Source of the DNA: Ottelia alismoides
Lineage: Eukaryota > Streptophyta > Magnoliopsida > Alismatales > Hydrocharitaceae
Reading direction: 5' to 3'
Assembly: GCA_037367405.1 (NCBI GenBank)
Contig: JAZKJV010010617.1
Span: 967,501 to 1,031,500, forward strand
DNA length: 64,000 bases
Shown here: one piece after another, positions 34,535-44,980 of the stretch
Numbering within the stretch: the stretch's first letter is position 1
How the letters are laid out: each line of letters opens with the position of its first letter
Made by a program: the position numbers and the translations under genes
Notes under the pieces: generated by a model
What the model was told of the DNA's origin: nothing
What the model saw: the letters and a program-made list of their open reading frames with translations, nothing else
The model's database searches: none

Positions 34535-35466
34535 GTATGTTTTATTTATTTTATAAAATTTTAGTTTTATAATTTCAATAAAATTTGTTTAATAGTTTTT
34601 GAGGAAAAAAATGCATGGCCACATGTTAGATTTGATTATAGTTTCATTTCCCCACATGTTAGATTTAATCAAAAAGTCTCCTTTTATTCGGTAGAATAAT
34701 AGTACCGCTATGATCTCCAACTTAGAAGATCAAATGTTTATTAATTCGGATCAATCATACAACCATAGTTCTTCCGGCTTATTTATTAATAAATATTATT
34801 AATCAGCAAATAGAAAGTTATCAGTGAGTAGTTATTTTATAATTTTTAAATTAGTAATTTAGTACTTAGAAATTAGTATTTAATTACTAATTATTTAATT
34901 ATTAAATATTAAGTAATACTAGTTAATTATTACTTATTGGTAGTTAGTAAGTAACTATCACATATTATTAAATATTAAGTAATACAAGTTAATTATTATT
35001 AATTTCTAGTTAGTTATTACCTATCGGTAATTAGTAAGTAAATATCAATCATTATTTAATTAATAATTATTAACCAGTCAATCTTTAATTTCTAAGTATC
35101 AATTATTAATTAATTACTATTTCTTATTAATTAGGAAATTATTATCGAAATTTAATTATTAAATATACAGTAATTATGAAATACTAATTAATCATTATTA
35201 AGTAATTATCAGTCACTAGTTAATTACTAATTGTTAATTATCAATTACTAATTTTAAGTAGTAATTATTAATTTTTAACTATCAATTATTAATTTGTAAG
35301 TATCAATTTTTAATTAATTACTATTTATTATTAATTAGGAAATTATTATGAAAATTTAATTATTACTTATACAGTAATTATGAAATACTAATTAATCATT
35401 ATTATGTAATTATCAGTCAGTAGTTAATTAGTAATTGTTAATTATCAGTTACTAATTTTTAAGTAG
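34535..35466 (+). other. Probable first intron, very AT-rich, with tandem repeat
   Basis: A strong donor cag|gtatgt lies at 34532-34540 and ...aagtag closes the stretch at 35461-35466, where the PMD frame opens. From about 34840 the sequence is almost only A and T in taatta-type words. Two copies of a unit of about 203 bp are recognisable (about 35111-35262 and 35314-35466), both containing 'acagtaattatgaaatact' and 'aattatcagtca'. The acceptor falls at the end of the second copy, and an equivalent aagtag ends the first copy, so alternative acceptors are possible. Confidence 0.55.
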
Positions 35467-36039
35467 TCGGAGATAATCTGTCGAGCGGACGCTTGAAGCT
35501 AACCCGGATTCATGACTCTATTCTCTCGGATGCAAACCTCCAGGAGCAAGATCCGAATAGGTTGCAGAGAATCGTGCGGGCATTTATTTTATACCAGATT
35601 GGGGAGTCTTTCTTCACAGACTCTACTGGTGATAAGGTACCTTTGCGGTATCTCTGTCTGCTCGAAAATTTCCAGGAATGTGGTCAGGTAGCTTGGGGGC
35701 AACAGTACTTGCCCAATTATACCAGCAACTGGACGAATGCTCGTTGGGGAGATCCAAGAGATGTTATGGGTTTCTCACATTGCTTTAGACGTGGTCTTGG
35801 GAAGACATACACATCGGGGTGCCCCAACCGTATCGAATGGATCTCGAAGCTCTGAATCGAGGGCCATATGCTTCACGGTATGGCACGCACAGTCACCATT
35901 CAAATTTTTTATATCTTAACAAGATATTAACATCCGAATGAACAGATGGACGTCAGGACGTAGGCCGTTTACTCAAAACGTTCAGACAACAAACCTGACG
36001 TTTTATCGCAATGAGTTGGACACACAGGACGAGCATCAG

Positions 36040-36110
36040 GTACGGTCAATGACTATACTAGATATACCGTATCCTTATTGAAAAATAACTAACTTTGGAC
36101 TGTTTATCAT
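36040..36110 (+). other. Probable PMD intron with destroyed acceptor
   Basis: The donor cag|gtacgg follows the codon run ending ...DEHQ, and the PMD frame resumes at about 36111 with the block before SPYQ. The last two bases are 'at' where AG is expected and no other AG is in register, so the site would not splice. Confidence 0.45.
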
Positions 36111-36551
36111 ATGCGTTGGTCTCCATATCAAATGGAGATCGTAAATCACCTTCCCGCAATCTGTCGAGAAGGATAGGAAGTGTGGAGATCCCAGACAGTC
36201 CTAATTTGTTTTAACATAGCGGTCATGCACGTGCCCGATCGTGTAATGAGGCAATTCGATCTGCGACCTCACATCCCATATCAAATGCCCCTAATAGTTT
36301 TCCCGAATCGTCGCTCTTGTCAAATACAGAATGATCCAATTGATTGGGCCGATCGATTCCGAGAACTGATCGTTCGATGGAATCAATGGCGTGAAACCGT
36401 GGTAATGGAAAGACAATCGGTTGAATCGAACGAGCAGCATCTGGAAGCATACATGGCGTGGTATTGGAACATTACACGACAATGGATACATACCTCAATA
36501 CCACCACCACGCTTTACATACGAGCCTTACGCTCCCAGGTTCAGACCAGGG

Positions 36552-36624
36552 GTAAGTGCGCATATTGTCCATCTTTAATTCTCGTAAAACATCAATTAAA
36601 TACGGGTCAAACATTCATGTGCAG
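36552..36624 (+). other. Well-formed PMD intron
   Basis: Donor ggg|gtaagt at 36552 and acceptor tgtgcag| at 36618-36624, phase 0. The protein reads ...RFRPG before it and SVYDVREILEDC after it. A 73-bp intron with consensus ends shows that the gene was once spliced and expressed. Confidence 0.65.
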
Positions 36625-37566
36625 AGTGTGTATGATGTTCGGGAGATCCTAGAAGATTGCGAACGAAGCTCGGAGTTGAAGAATGTAATTGGATTACTTG
36701 ACTCCGCCCTACAGAATTTTAGATTGGTGGATCAAATGAGTCAGTACACTTCGAGGTACTCGTACTCCACTGAGCCTTCACCTATACCATTCCATGTCCT
36801 GAGCCACCCCGACGGTCTGAGGCTGCTGCTCAAAGTTATGCTTTTCGTGTACACGAACCATATGCTGTCGGTAGAAATGATGACGAAGCGGGACCATCAC
36901 AGGTCCAATATACGCAACCTTCACAAGCTGGAGATTTCTGGGGTCTAAACCAGGGCATTCCCAACCAGACGCAGATTTTCACGCAATTCCTAACCAACGA
37001 TTTCATTCCACATCAAGCGCATGGGTTTGCCTACTATGCAGATTCCAGCCTTGTGCCTCCCTTCCAGAATCTGCCGCAGCAGCGTACACCGCAACCAGAT
37101 CAACCACCATCAGAGCATCGTCAACGGCCTTCGCAGATCGATAGAGCTTCATCAGTTCGGGACCAACACCTCAGCCACCGCGAGAAATGAATGATGAGAG
37201 TGGATGTGGTACTGGTGTTGCTAGTAGGGGTCGTAGTGCTAATCTATCGTCGATATTACGTAGGGCACGTAGAATTCTGAATCTGCAGTAATTTGTACGA
37301 ACATTATCTTTTTAATTAGTAGATTAATGACATATTGATCGTTTTTGTTAATTTCACTGTAATCTCATGCTTCCTTCGTTATTAGAAATAAATGGCATAA
37401 AATGACTAATATGCAGATCTGTTAGTACAATCTCAAGTTGACGTATTGCAAATCCATAAGTAAAATCTCATATTGTTATATTTTATTTCATTATTGGGCG
37501 ATATTCTTTAATGCCTTACGATATTTCTATTTTATTAATTTTTTTAATATTGTTTTATTGCAGGAG

Positions 37567-38055
37567 ATGGCGAAAACAAGATTCACGGCACGTAAGTCGA
37601 TACGTCCTCCGATCAACAGAGTCCTGGCGGTACGTACACCGCTCAGGGCGACACCACCTGCATCACATCAGACTCCGCCTGCTTCAGGTGGCCAGCCACA
37701 ACGAGGACCTTTTTTCGTCCCACGACAGCATAGTCCACACAACTCAGAGATGGATCGTGCTCCTCGCGCACTTTCAGATGCTCCTACGGAGTATCCACTG
37801 CAGACTCCTTCAGAGTATCCATTGCAGGATACTTCGCTACCTCAGTCGCTTTATCCTATCGACTCTCCGCTTACTGACTACTCTCCACAATCCATGCCTC
37901 CACCGATGGATGTCAGTTTTCAGAGCGAGACCTCCCCGCTCACTGACGTCTACGATGAGGAGGAGGAGCTGTATGCTGACTTGGCAGATCTACATTACAC
38001 AATTGCACTTAAGTACGCGCGTCTGAGCGTACTGCGAGGACAACGCTATCGTTAG
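37567..38055 (+). CDS. 162-codon ORF with histone-H3-tail-like N-terminus
   Basis: Intact from ATG to the stop at 38053-38055. Residues 2-11 are AKTRFTARKS. The plant H3 tail is ARTKQTARKS: seven of ten are identical and two more are R/K swaps, including the TARKS around H3 lysine 9. The rest is unlike H3. Residues 12-130 are Pro/Ser/Gln-rich and disordered-looking, with a short repeat (EYPLQTPS, EYPLQDTS). An acidic patch EEEE lies near residue 138, and the C-terminus is a basic possible helix. A polypyrimidine tract and acceptor (ttttattgcag, ending 37563) sit four bases before the ATG, so the ORF probably begins a 3' exon. The PMD gene ends 276 bp upstream. Function unknown; it may be a second transposon protein or the C-terminal exon of a PMD isoform. 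Confidence 0.65.
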   Translation: MAKTRFTARKSIRPPINRVLAVRTPLRATPPASHQTPPASGGQPQRGPFFVPRQHSPHNSEMDRAPRALSDAPTEYPLQTPSEYPLQDTSLPQSLYPIDSPLTDYSPQSMPPPMDVSFQSETSPLTDVYDEEEELYADLADLHYTIALKYARLSVLRGQRYR

Positions 38056-38457
38056 AGGACATTATTTGTAGTTTTTAGGACATGTTTGTCTAATGCAATG
38101 CTAGATGTTATCTTCCTATTTCGTGTTTGAAACAATGGAGCCTCACTTGTAATGTCAAGTGAGATGTTGAATGTGATGTTTATGTCAGTTATTTTAAGAT
38201 ATGAATGGAGAGTGACAAGCATGTTTACTTTGCTCTCATAGTTTGCACATATACCATTATATTTTATATAATTTATGTATTCATTATATACAATGGAACA
38301 ATCAATAATAATTATATTATCGATTATTATAATAAAATATTTATACATTATAAATTTGAAATATAATTATGTGCCTCCTAAAAAATATACTATTATTAGA
38401 ACATATTTATACATGACCGACTGGGAAGGGAGCTGGGCGCGCTACGGGCGGGGTTTC
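38056..38457. other. AT-rich 3' end of the TIR element
   Basis: Between the ORF and the right TIR. It is mostly AT-rich with a GC-rich 50-bp strip just before the TIR (about 38418-38457). It would hold the 3' untranslated region and polyadenylation signals; no gene is visible. Confidence 0.45.
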
Positions 38458-38564
38458 TGATCAGCGAACGGTTCACCGTTCTATGCCCTGACTCGGAATT
38501 TAGACTCTGACATGCCCTGACCGGATATTTTGACGGGGACCATGCCCATTCGGAGAAAAAACTC
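38458..38564 (-). repeat. Right terminal inverted repeat
   Basis: Reverse complement of 34136-34242 with about 16 differences by eye. It ends ggagaaaaaactc. The second target duplication, cctcgtaaa, follows at 38565-38573. Confidence 0.85.
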
Positions 38565-38573
38565 CCTCGTAAA

Positions 38574-39727
38574 GGACGAAACTTGTCTCGTCAAACCAAA
38601 AACCACAAGGTAATGACGGTGACAATGCCAAGCACAAAAAATCACCGTGACAATATAGATGGCGTTATATATAAAAAAACGTAATCTTCTGATATCATTT
38701 GGAAGTATCCAGAAGTGCAAAATCGAAATCATATGAGAAACTAATGATGGGTTGATGTCCTCAATTATGTTATTGATTGATTTAGCTCAGATTTTGTTGA
38801 TTACTGTTCACAAGACTAAGCATAGACCCCATCGTTGTATTTGTTTGTGTATGTTGATTACTACAGACACAGTATAGGCAAAGCAGATGATAGAAGAGGG
38901 GTGTATATGCGAATATAAAATTAAGGAGAATATTCATACAAATACTACTATTCAATGAAAATTGGTAGGAAATCCTTCATCCTGTATTATAGTTGATGTA
39001 TCATCACTGCTTCTTAGAATAATTTTGTTAGATCAAGTTGTGAGGTTTAAACAACTATTTAAGTCGCTACTTTGCACGTAAGTTAATGTCTACTTAATTT
39101 GAGAGAGAGAGAGAGTGACAACAGACAACTAAGACCAACAATAACAATTTTAAAATTGGAGAAACGACGACCCCATGGGAGGCGCCACTTGCAGCGCGTG
39201 CAACGAGGGAAAGCGACCCTTGAAGCACATCAACATCACATCAGATTGCGAGTCCACACCTCTTCATTTGACGGCATCCATCGTCATCCTCCTACCCTTT
39301 TCCTACTCACAAATCTCTATTATCATATCAATTCAATCCACATCAAGCTTCATCATGCAAACATGACACTCCACTTGACCCATAAATAAGCAAATACCAC
39401 CGCAGCTATAGTGCAAATCCCCATTTGAATATGGTTATATCGTTTCAACCTCAACCTACCGAACCAAGTCAAAAATATTAATAGATCGCATTTTCTCTAA
39501 ATATTTGTCGTGTTATCGTTGCTTATTATAATACCTGGTGTATTTTTCAAATCATATTGAAAACATTATCGAAAAGGTTGGATCATGTTGAACAATTTAA
39601 TCAAATTGGTTCAATCGGATTTATATCTCATCATCATTGAAAATCAGATTAACTTTAACCACAGGAAAAATCTGATTTAATCGCAATGAATTGAAAAATA
39701 AATATAAAATTCACAATCAACACATAT
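38574..39727. other. Unassigned intergenic stretch
   Basis: Possibly host sequence between transposons. A GA run sits at 39102-39114. ORFs at 39099-39389 and 39166-39366 overlap in different frames and show no family I recognise. No promoter or splice structure supports a gene. Confidence 0.3.
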
Positions 39728-41799
39728 TCTATAATATATACTAGCAGTGTGACCGTGGTTTGCACGGGTATACAAACTATCTTTTATTAAGCATATGTGT
39801 TATACGAGAAGTCGGAATTGATGAATACAGAGAGGTAAAGCTCAATATGCAGCAGATCTCTTGTCGATTTATTACCTTCAACTATATAACCCATAATTTC
39901 ATATCGGACACCTTCTATTTAATATTTAAATAATTTGGATATATGACATAGTATTGTATATTATATGCATGATAAGATGTTTACATCGAGGTGTGTAATT
40001 TAGATTTTAAGAGATGCTGTAAATGGTATTTAATTTGAAAATCATAGTGGAGCTGTATAATAGAAATGCCATTTGTTAGAAAAATCCTCGTGGAAAAGAT
40101 CAACATCCTCGCATAACATCATAGGTAAGCATATATTTGTGTAATATAGTATCGAAAGTATTAGAAAAAAGGAATTTTTACTCGGAACATTATAAACTTT
40201 GTAAATTATCTTCTCGACCTTTAAAACGTCGATATTTCCCCCTCGACCATGTAAATGTATTCCGTCTTACCCCACAGACCCTGCCGCGAAGCACGATAAA
40301 ATACCATTTTGCTGATAACAACTACAATATTGATTGAATCATTATTTGTTATAAAATTGTTTAATAAAGCTTCAAGTCGAATTTGTCATCCAAATCTATA
40401 TATCACAAACAGATAAAAGCTCGTAGCAATATCCTTATATGTTTAATCCTCAATAAGAATTAGCATCCGCATTTATTTAAAAGTGAATACAATAATAAAC
40501 AAATATGAATATATTCATATCTAATCGTACGTATATGCTATTTAATTTAATATATATAGAAGATCATTTTAGGTGAATGAGGAAATAACAACAGGTCAAG
40601 TATATTGAATCAATTGATTACGTCAACATATCTGAAAAATAAACTACACTAAATAACTACAATAGTAAAAAACAAAAATAGAAATCCCTTGATGTTATAA
40701 ATTTTTTAACGATACTTTAAAATAATATTATTCACCAAATAATGTGTAGTGTAGTCATGAGCTCGACGTGGGACTTGTAAAGGGGAAAAATTCCTCATAT
40801 CTGTATATGTATCAATACAAAAACTCATAGCATGCATATATATATATATATATATAGGAATAAAAAAGTTGACAATATGCTTAAGACAAATATATTTGTA
40901 TCCACATTTTTCATAAAATGGGAAACAAATTTATTCATATATGATCGGATCGGATCCCTACACATATGATATTCTTATATCAGGGAAAAATTAAGGGCAG
41001 ATGTGGTGAAGGAGGGGTTGGGATGGATGGCTAGATGATCTCCCCGGACATGATGTCATAACAATCGAGGTACCGTGAGCAAGAGGGGACGTCATGTCAT
41101 TATTGCACTGGGCGAAACCTTGTAAAAAAATTTAGGAATGATATCCTTTGATCCCTTACCGCACTTGAATATTTCCATCCCTCTCGATAAGAGTTGGGCA
41201 AATCAAAGTATATCTTGTTCAAGGGAGGGGGTTGCTTTATTTATTTGCTGCTAGAGTAGGGATTGGAAAACACTTGATTCCTTAAATTCACAATAAAAAT
41301 ATATTTGTTGCAATATAATTAACCATTAATCATTTTTCATTGGTATAAATTTCGATAGAAATCAATGCTAATACAAAAATATGATATCAATAAAAAATAC
41401 CTAAATATCTATTGATATAAATGATATATTCAGGAATTGGAAATAAAATGATATATACTAAAAATAAAGTAATAAATTTATCATAAGAAAAATTCAAATA
41501 GGAGAGTATTACTGCAAGAATCTCAAATCTTATTAAAGCAAAAAAAATGCTAACAAATATCTTCTACGAAATTTCCAAGCATGAGCGCAATATGTTACAC
41601 AGTGGGACCGTGAGAGCAGCTCACTGTGACGGTAATGTGGTGCTAGGAACTGAGATTTGAGGGTAACATTGGAAAGTTGAATTGGATTTAGGATAAAATG
41701 GAATGTTGCCGTGATTGTTGGGGGTAAAATTGGAATGTGGGGGCTAAAAAGAAATGGAGGTCGGTGGCAACACCCCCTCTTTAATATATAGTAATAGAT
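39728..41799. mobile_element. Candidate non-autonomous DNA element
   Basis: The left end reads tctataatatatactag followed by gaccgtggtttgcacggg. The right end, ttaatatatagtaatagat, reads in complement atctattactatatattaa, an imperfect inverted repeat of the left end. The interior is AT-rich with no long ORF and a TA run at about 40833-40855. The 'gtttgcacggg' stretch next to the left end resembles termini of abundant small plant elements, including Helitrons, but the Helitron CTRR-T end is not seen. The superfamily is open. Confidence 0.35.
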
Positions 41800-42180
41800 G
41801 GGTAAACTTGTATTCCCTCATGAAGAGCTAACTTGACACCCCCATGCTTTTTCCATATTTTGTATGAAATTTCTTCAAAACACATTGAGGGAATTTTGAT
41901 AACTCAATGACAACTTTTTATCATTCAAATTTCATGTAAAATTGACACTACAAAGATGTCCATATCGAGGGTCGATTACAATGATTCTGGGATCGTTAAA
42001 TTATAAGATAGTTTTGATAATAGGGGATAGTAGTCTCCAATTGAGCCAAAATTCAAATAACAAGATATTTCCATTTAGTGATAAAAATTCCCATGTATTT
42101 TGAAACATTCCATACAAATATGGAAAAAGGAATGGGGGATGAGAAACTTCAGATAAGGTGGGTCTTCCCAATTTTAGGAA
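41800..42180. mobile_element. Foldback MITE 0 (diverged)
   Basis: It starts gggtaaacttgtattccctc...agctaacttg, like the MITEs at 43003-45515. The arms acccccatgctttttcc (about 41840) and ggaaaaaggaatggggg (about 42122) are complementary. The middle also folds on itself. The right end is blurred by a separate repeat (gagaaacttcagat...ggtgggtct). Confidence 0.55.
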
Positions 42181-42257
42181 AGCCATAATAATTAAGGTAT
42201 TCTTCTTCTTTTTTTAAAAATTTCTCATGTCATAGATTTAATAATAAATATTAATAT

Positions 42258-42773
42258 AAGGTCTTTTTAAATAATTATTAATTGCATAATTAATTAAATA
42301 GGTAAGGAGTTGAATTATTTAAGGCATTACTAGGTACCTCAGGTGTCGATTAGGAGAAACAAGTCCAAATCAAAACCTTAAAGTGTCTATTTGGAGAGGA
42401 GGAGCCTATTTGTATTGCATTGTATTTTATATAATATTCGATCATTATTGCTACATCTGTTTAACTTCCATTCACGTTTATATATATCCCATCACTATTG
42501 CATGTTTTATATAACTTTACTTTTAATGATGATCATGATTGCATGGTATTAAATATATATTCCATTATTGATGCATGTGTTATATAACTTCATTTCATGA
42601 ATGTTTTAACGCATCATTATTGCATGCGTGGCCTCAAAATACAACATTTTTGGCATAGCTCCCCAATTCGGTACTTGAGGTGCCAATTAATATCTAAAAT
42701 TTTAAAATATTTCAACTCTCTATCTATTTAATTAATTACAAAATAATTAATGATTATTTAAAAAAAGTCCCTT
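42258..42773. mobile_element. TIR-type MITE with ~110-bp inverted repeats
   Basis: The left arm from 42258 (aaggtctttttaaataa, then aattaattaaatagg, then ggtacctcaggtg) is the complement of the right arm ending at 42773 (gaggtgccaatt, then ctatttaattaatta, then ttatttaaaaaaag). The 300-bp centre holds about four loose copies of a 65-70-bp unit containing 'atcattattgcatg'. It has no ORF. I could not define a target duplication. Confidence 0.65.
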
Positions 42774-43002
42774 GACATAGCATGCCTGTCAAGATAGAAT
42801 TATGATAATACTATTATATTTGACAAAAATATAAGATACATGTAGATGATATATTTTACAAAATAATCTAAACAAACTTTTTTTTGCAGTGTACACTTTA
42901 TATTTTATAGAATTGTTAACAATGTACTAATTTGATATTTGCCTCTTTAAAGTTCAAGAAAGACCTACCTCATCAGAACAACCCCGTATATATATTATGG
43001 GA
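42774..43002. other. AT-rich spacer between MITEs
   Basis: No gene. It contains 'gaaagacctacctcatc' near 42958, a relative of the gacctcatttgaaaggtc-type strip repeated near 43635 and 44222, so it probably belongs to an older small repeat into which the MITEs jumped. Confidence 0.35.
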
Positions 43003-43372
43003 AATGGGTTTGCCCTATGGAGGAGCTAAGTTGGGTCCTCCGCCTTATTTTCTTATTTTTTATTTTTTTTGAAAAATGAATCTTTGGAAATTCATCACTA
43101 TATCCCATTAATCTATAATTCAAGTTCCCCGTGAAACAGTGACTCCTATGGCTCCCATCTAGAAAATCATTTTTTAACGGTCGTAGAATTGTTGAAATTG
43201 ATCATGTCTTGATGGTGGCTATAAGAGTCACTCTTTCACACAAATTTTGAATGACATAATATATTGATATAGGTATGAAAATTTGCAGAAATATTTTAAA
43301 AAAATGATAAAAAAATAGAACAGGAGAGCCAAGTTAGCCCTCCCAAGGGGCAGTCCCATTTTACCCACATAT
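43003..43372. mobile_element. Foldback MITE 1
   Basis: The ends are complementary over about 43 bp: gggaaatgggtttgccc at the left and gggcagtcccattttaccc at the right, each followed inward by a 'gagctaagttgg' or 'ccaagttagc' block. The interior continues the fold, with acagtgactcctatgg facing ataagagtcact. No ORF. It lies between TA-rich strips. Confidence 0.75.
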
Positions 43373-43666
43373 ATATGAGAAACTTCAAATGAGGCGGGTC
43401 TCACTATATATATGGTGACCCACAGTCAATTTAGACATCTTTCTAATGTATTTTACAATTTAGTATTTCATACATTTTATAATAAATATAAATACAAAAG
43501 TATAGTAAAATCAAATTATGAAATTATTATTATATTGGATGAAAATTTTTAATTTAAAATTGGAAGTTATATTTTACAAAATTATTACTGAGTTTTACTA
43601 AATTGACAGCAGGCTTTACAATATAAAAAACTCAACTCATTTGAAAGGTCACATAAACAAACACAC

Positions 43667-43668
<2 letters not shown>

Positions 43669-43744
<76 letters not shown>
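43669..43744. repeat. (CA)38 microsatellite
   Basis: 76 bp of uninterrupted CA, preceded by an imperfect acacacaaca. The minus-strand ORF across it (43843-43649) is just the repeat read as Cys-Val and is not a gene. It abuts MITE 2. Confidence 0.97.
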
Positions 43745-43745
<1 letters not shown>

Positions 43746-43746
43746 T

Positions 43747-44097
43747 TATAGGGTTCAACGGGGTTGCTCCCTTGGATCAGCCAACATGGTTGCCCCCACC
43801 TCATTTTTGGCATTTTGTCCTTTTTTTTCAAAAATATCATCAAGTATATTCATTTATATATCCATCTTATATGTCATTTGAATTTCATCAAAAACACAGA
43901 CCATATACCCTCCATCTAGAACAAGTGATTACAACAATCTTTGGACCGTTAAAATTACATGTTCTATATGGATGGCATACGACTCACTGTTTCTGACGAA
44001 TTTCGAATGGTATATTAGGGGGATATATAGATGAATATACATGATGATATTTAAAAAAATGCGAAAAAATGGGATGGAGGCAGCCCCATTTTTTTAC
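43747..44097. mobile_element. Foldback MITE 2
   Basis: The left end gggttcaacggggttgc pairs with the right end gcagccccatttttt. The inner arms pair as ccatatacc...ccatctag against tatatggatgg. It is flanked by the (CA)38 run on the left and an ACAC/TATA/TGTG run on the right (44098-44133). Confidence 0.72.
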
Positions 44098-44133
44098 GCA
44101 CACACATATATATATGTGTGTGTGTGTGTGTGT
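44098..44133. repeat. Compound AC-AT-TG microsatellite
   Basis: (AC)n(AT)n(GT)n, self-complementary as a whole, at the right edge of MITE 2. Confidence 0.9.
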
Positions 44134-44248
44134 TAATTTAAAATTGGATGTTATATTTTACAAATTATTACGGAGTTTTTACTAAATTAACGACATGATT
44201 TACAATCTCAGAAAAACACACCTCATTTGAAAGGTCCCATACACACAC

Positions 44249-44593
44249 ATAGGGTTCAATGTGGCTGCTCCCTTAGGGCAGCCAACATAGCTGCCCCCAC
44301 CTCATTTTTGACATTTTTTTTCAAAAATATCACAATCTATATCCATTTATATATCTATCATATATGTCATTCGATTTCATTAAAAAATAGAGACACATAT
44401 ACCCTCCATATACAACAGGTCGATTACAACAAACTTTGGGCCGTTAAAATTATCTATTCTATATGGAGCACATATGAGTCTCAGTTTCTAACAAAATTCG
44501 AATGGTATATAGGAGGGATATATAGATGATGACACATGATGATATTTTAAAAAAAATTACAAAAAATTAGGACGGAGGCAACCCCCTTTTTTC
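44249..44593. mobile_element. Foldback MITE 3
   Basis: Same family as MITE 2 with the same order of blocks (tgctcccttagggcagcc, then ccatttatatatctatc, then the central ggccgttaaaattat). The right end 'ggaggcaaccccctt' pairs with the left. It is followed at once by an (AC)n run. Confidence 0.72.
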
Positions 44594-44620
44594 CACACAC
44601 ACACACACACACACACACAC
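44594..44620. repeat. (AC)n microsatellite
   Basis: 27 bp of AC between MITE 3 and MITE 4. Confidence 0.9.
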
Positions 44621-44975
44621 GGGTTAAATGGGGTTGCCCCCTGGGGAGCAAACTTGGCTCCCCTGCGTCGTTTCGCCCGTTTTTTATTTTTTTATTTTGA
44701 AAATTTCTTCCATGAATATTCATCACTATAATCATATATTATGCTATTCAAACTTCGTGTGAAACAAAGAATCTTACGGCCTCCATCCAGATAGTCATAT
44801 TTTAATGGTAACGAAATTGATGAAAACGACCCTTCTGGATGGAGGACGTAGGAGTCTCTGTTTCAAGCGAAATTTTATTGACATAATATAAGAATATATT
44901 AATGAAAATCCACGGAAGAAATTTTCAAAAAAAAAAAATAAAAAAGTGGATGAAATGGTGCGGGGGAGCCATATA
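44621..44975. mobile_element. Foldback MITE 4
   Basis: It begins gggttaaatggggttgcccc. The inner arms cttacggcctccatccaga (about 44774) and ctggatggaggacgtagg (about 44842) form the hairpin core. The outer right arm 'ggtgcgggggagcc' pairs with 'ggctcccctgcg'. It ends at an ATATAT strip. No ORF of its own. Confidence 0.75.
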
Positions 44976-44980
44976 TATAT

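Larger units (their letters stand above)
35467..37291 (+). pseudogene. Plant mobile domain (PMD, MAIN-like) gene, decayed
   Basis: The frame opens VVGDNLSSGRLKLTRIHD and continues RAFILYQIGESFFTD (the PMD 'YILYLLG..LF.D' block). After it comes the block usually read as 'SWG.A.LA.LYR', here in the next frame because of a one-base shift near 35693. FYRNELDTQDEHQ ends at about 36039, then WRSQTVLICFN, PDRVMRQF (about 36180-36270) and YMAWY (about 36450). The end is ILRRARRILNLQ-stop at 37289. Damage: frame shift near 35693, stop at 35786-35788, stop at 36174-36176, shifts near 36810 and 37160, and no N-terminal exon or start ATG visible. PMD proteins are nuclear; MAIN and MAIL1 act with PP7-type phosphatases in silencing. 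Confidence 0.8.
34136..38564 (+). mobile_element. Mutator-like TIR transposon carrying a PMD gene
   Basis: It is 4429 bp with 107-bp terminal inverted repeats (34136-34242 and 38458-38564), about 85% alike by eye, and a probable 9-bp target duplication. I find no MULE transposase (no DDE or zinc-finger frame), so it is non-autonomous. The cargo is a promoter with a TATA box, a CT-rich leader ending in a splice donor, an AT-rich intron, a decayed plant mobile domain gene and an intact 162-codon ORF. PMD genes are known passengers of plant transposons, including MULE-type elements, and their host relatives MAIN/MAIL1 act in transposon silencing. Naming the superfamily rests on TIR length and TSD only. 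Confidence 0.72.
43550..44625. repeat. Tandem duplication of a MITE-plus-microsatellite unit
   Basis: The strip 43550-43653 (aatttaaaattgg...catttgaaaggtc) recurs at 44134-44246. In both places it is followed by a foldback MITE and a CA/TG microsatellite. The two units are therefore about 584 and 490 bp and lie head to tail, copied after the MITE had inserted or hit twice at the same place. Confidence 0.65.

Noticed and set aside
34129..34556. Four overlapping ORFs at the left end of the TIR element
   Set aside because: They run through the TIR, promoter and pyrimidine-rich leader in different frames. The TATA box and splice donor explain the region better.
39166..39366. Small Cys-containing ORF starting MGGATCSACNEG
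   Set aside because: Two cysteine pairs are not enough for a zinc finger. An overlapping ORF in another frame and the absence of splice or promoter signals argue against a gene.
39728..41799. Helitron
   Set aside because: The left end has a TC start and a GC-rich strip like many Helitrons, but the right end lacks CTRR followed by T and a 3' hairpin in the right place, and the two ends are instead loosely inverted. Kept only as an unclassified DNA element.
43649..43843. ORF with a Cys-Val repeat
   Set aside because: It is the CA microsatellite translated.
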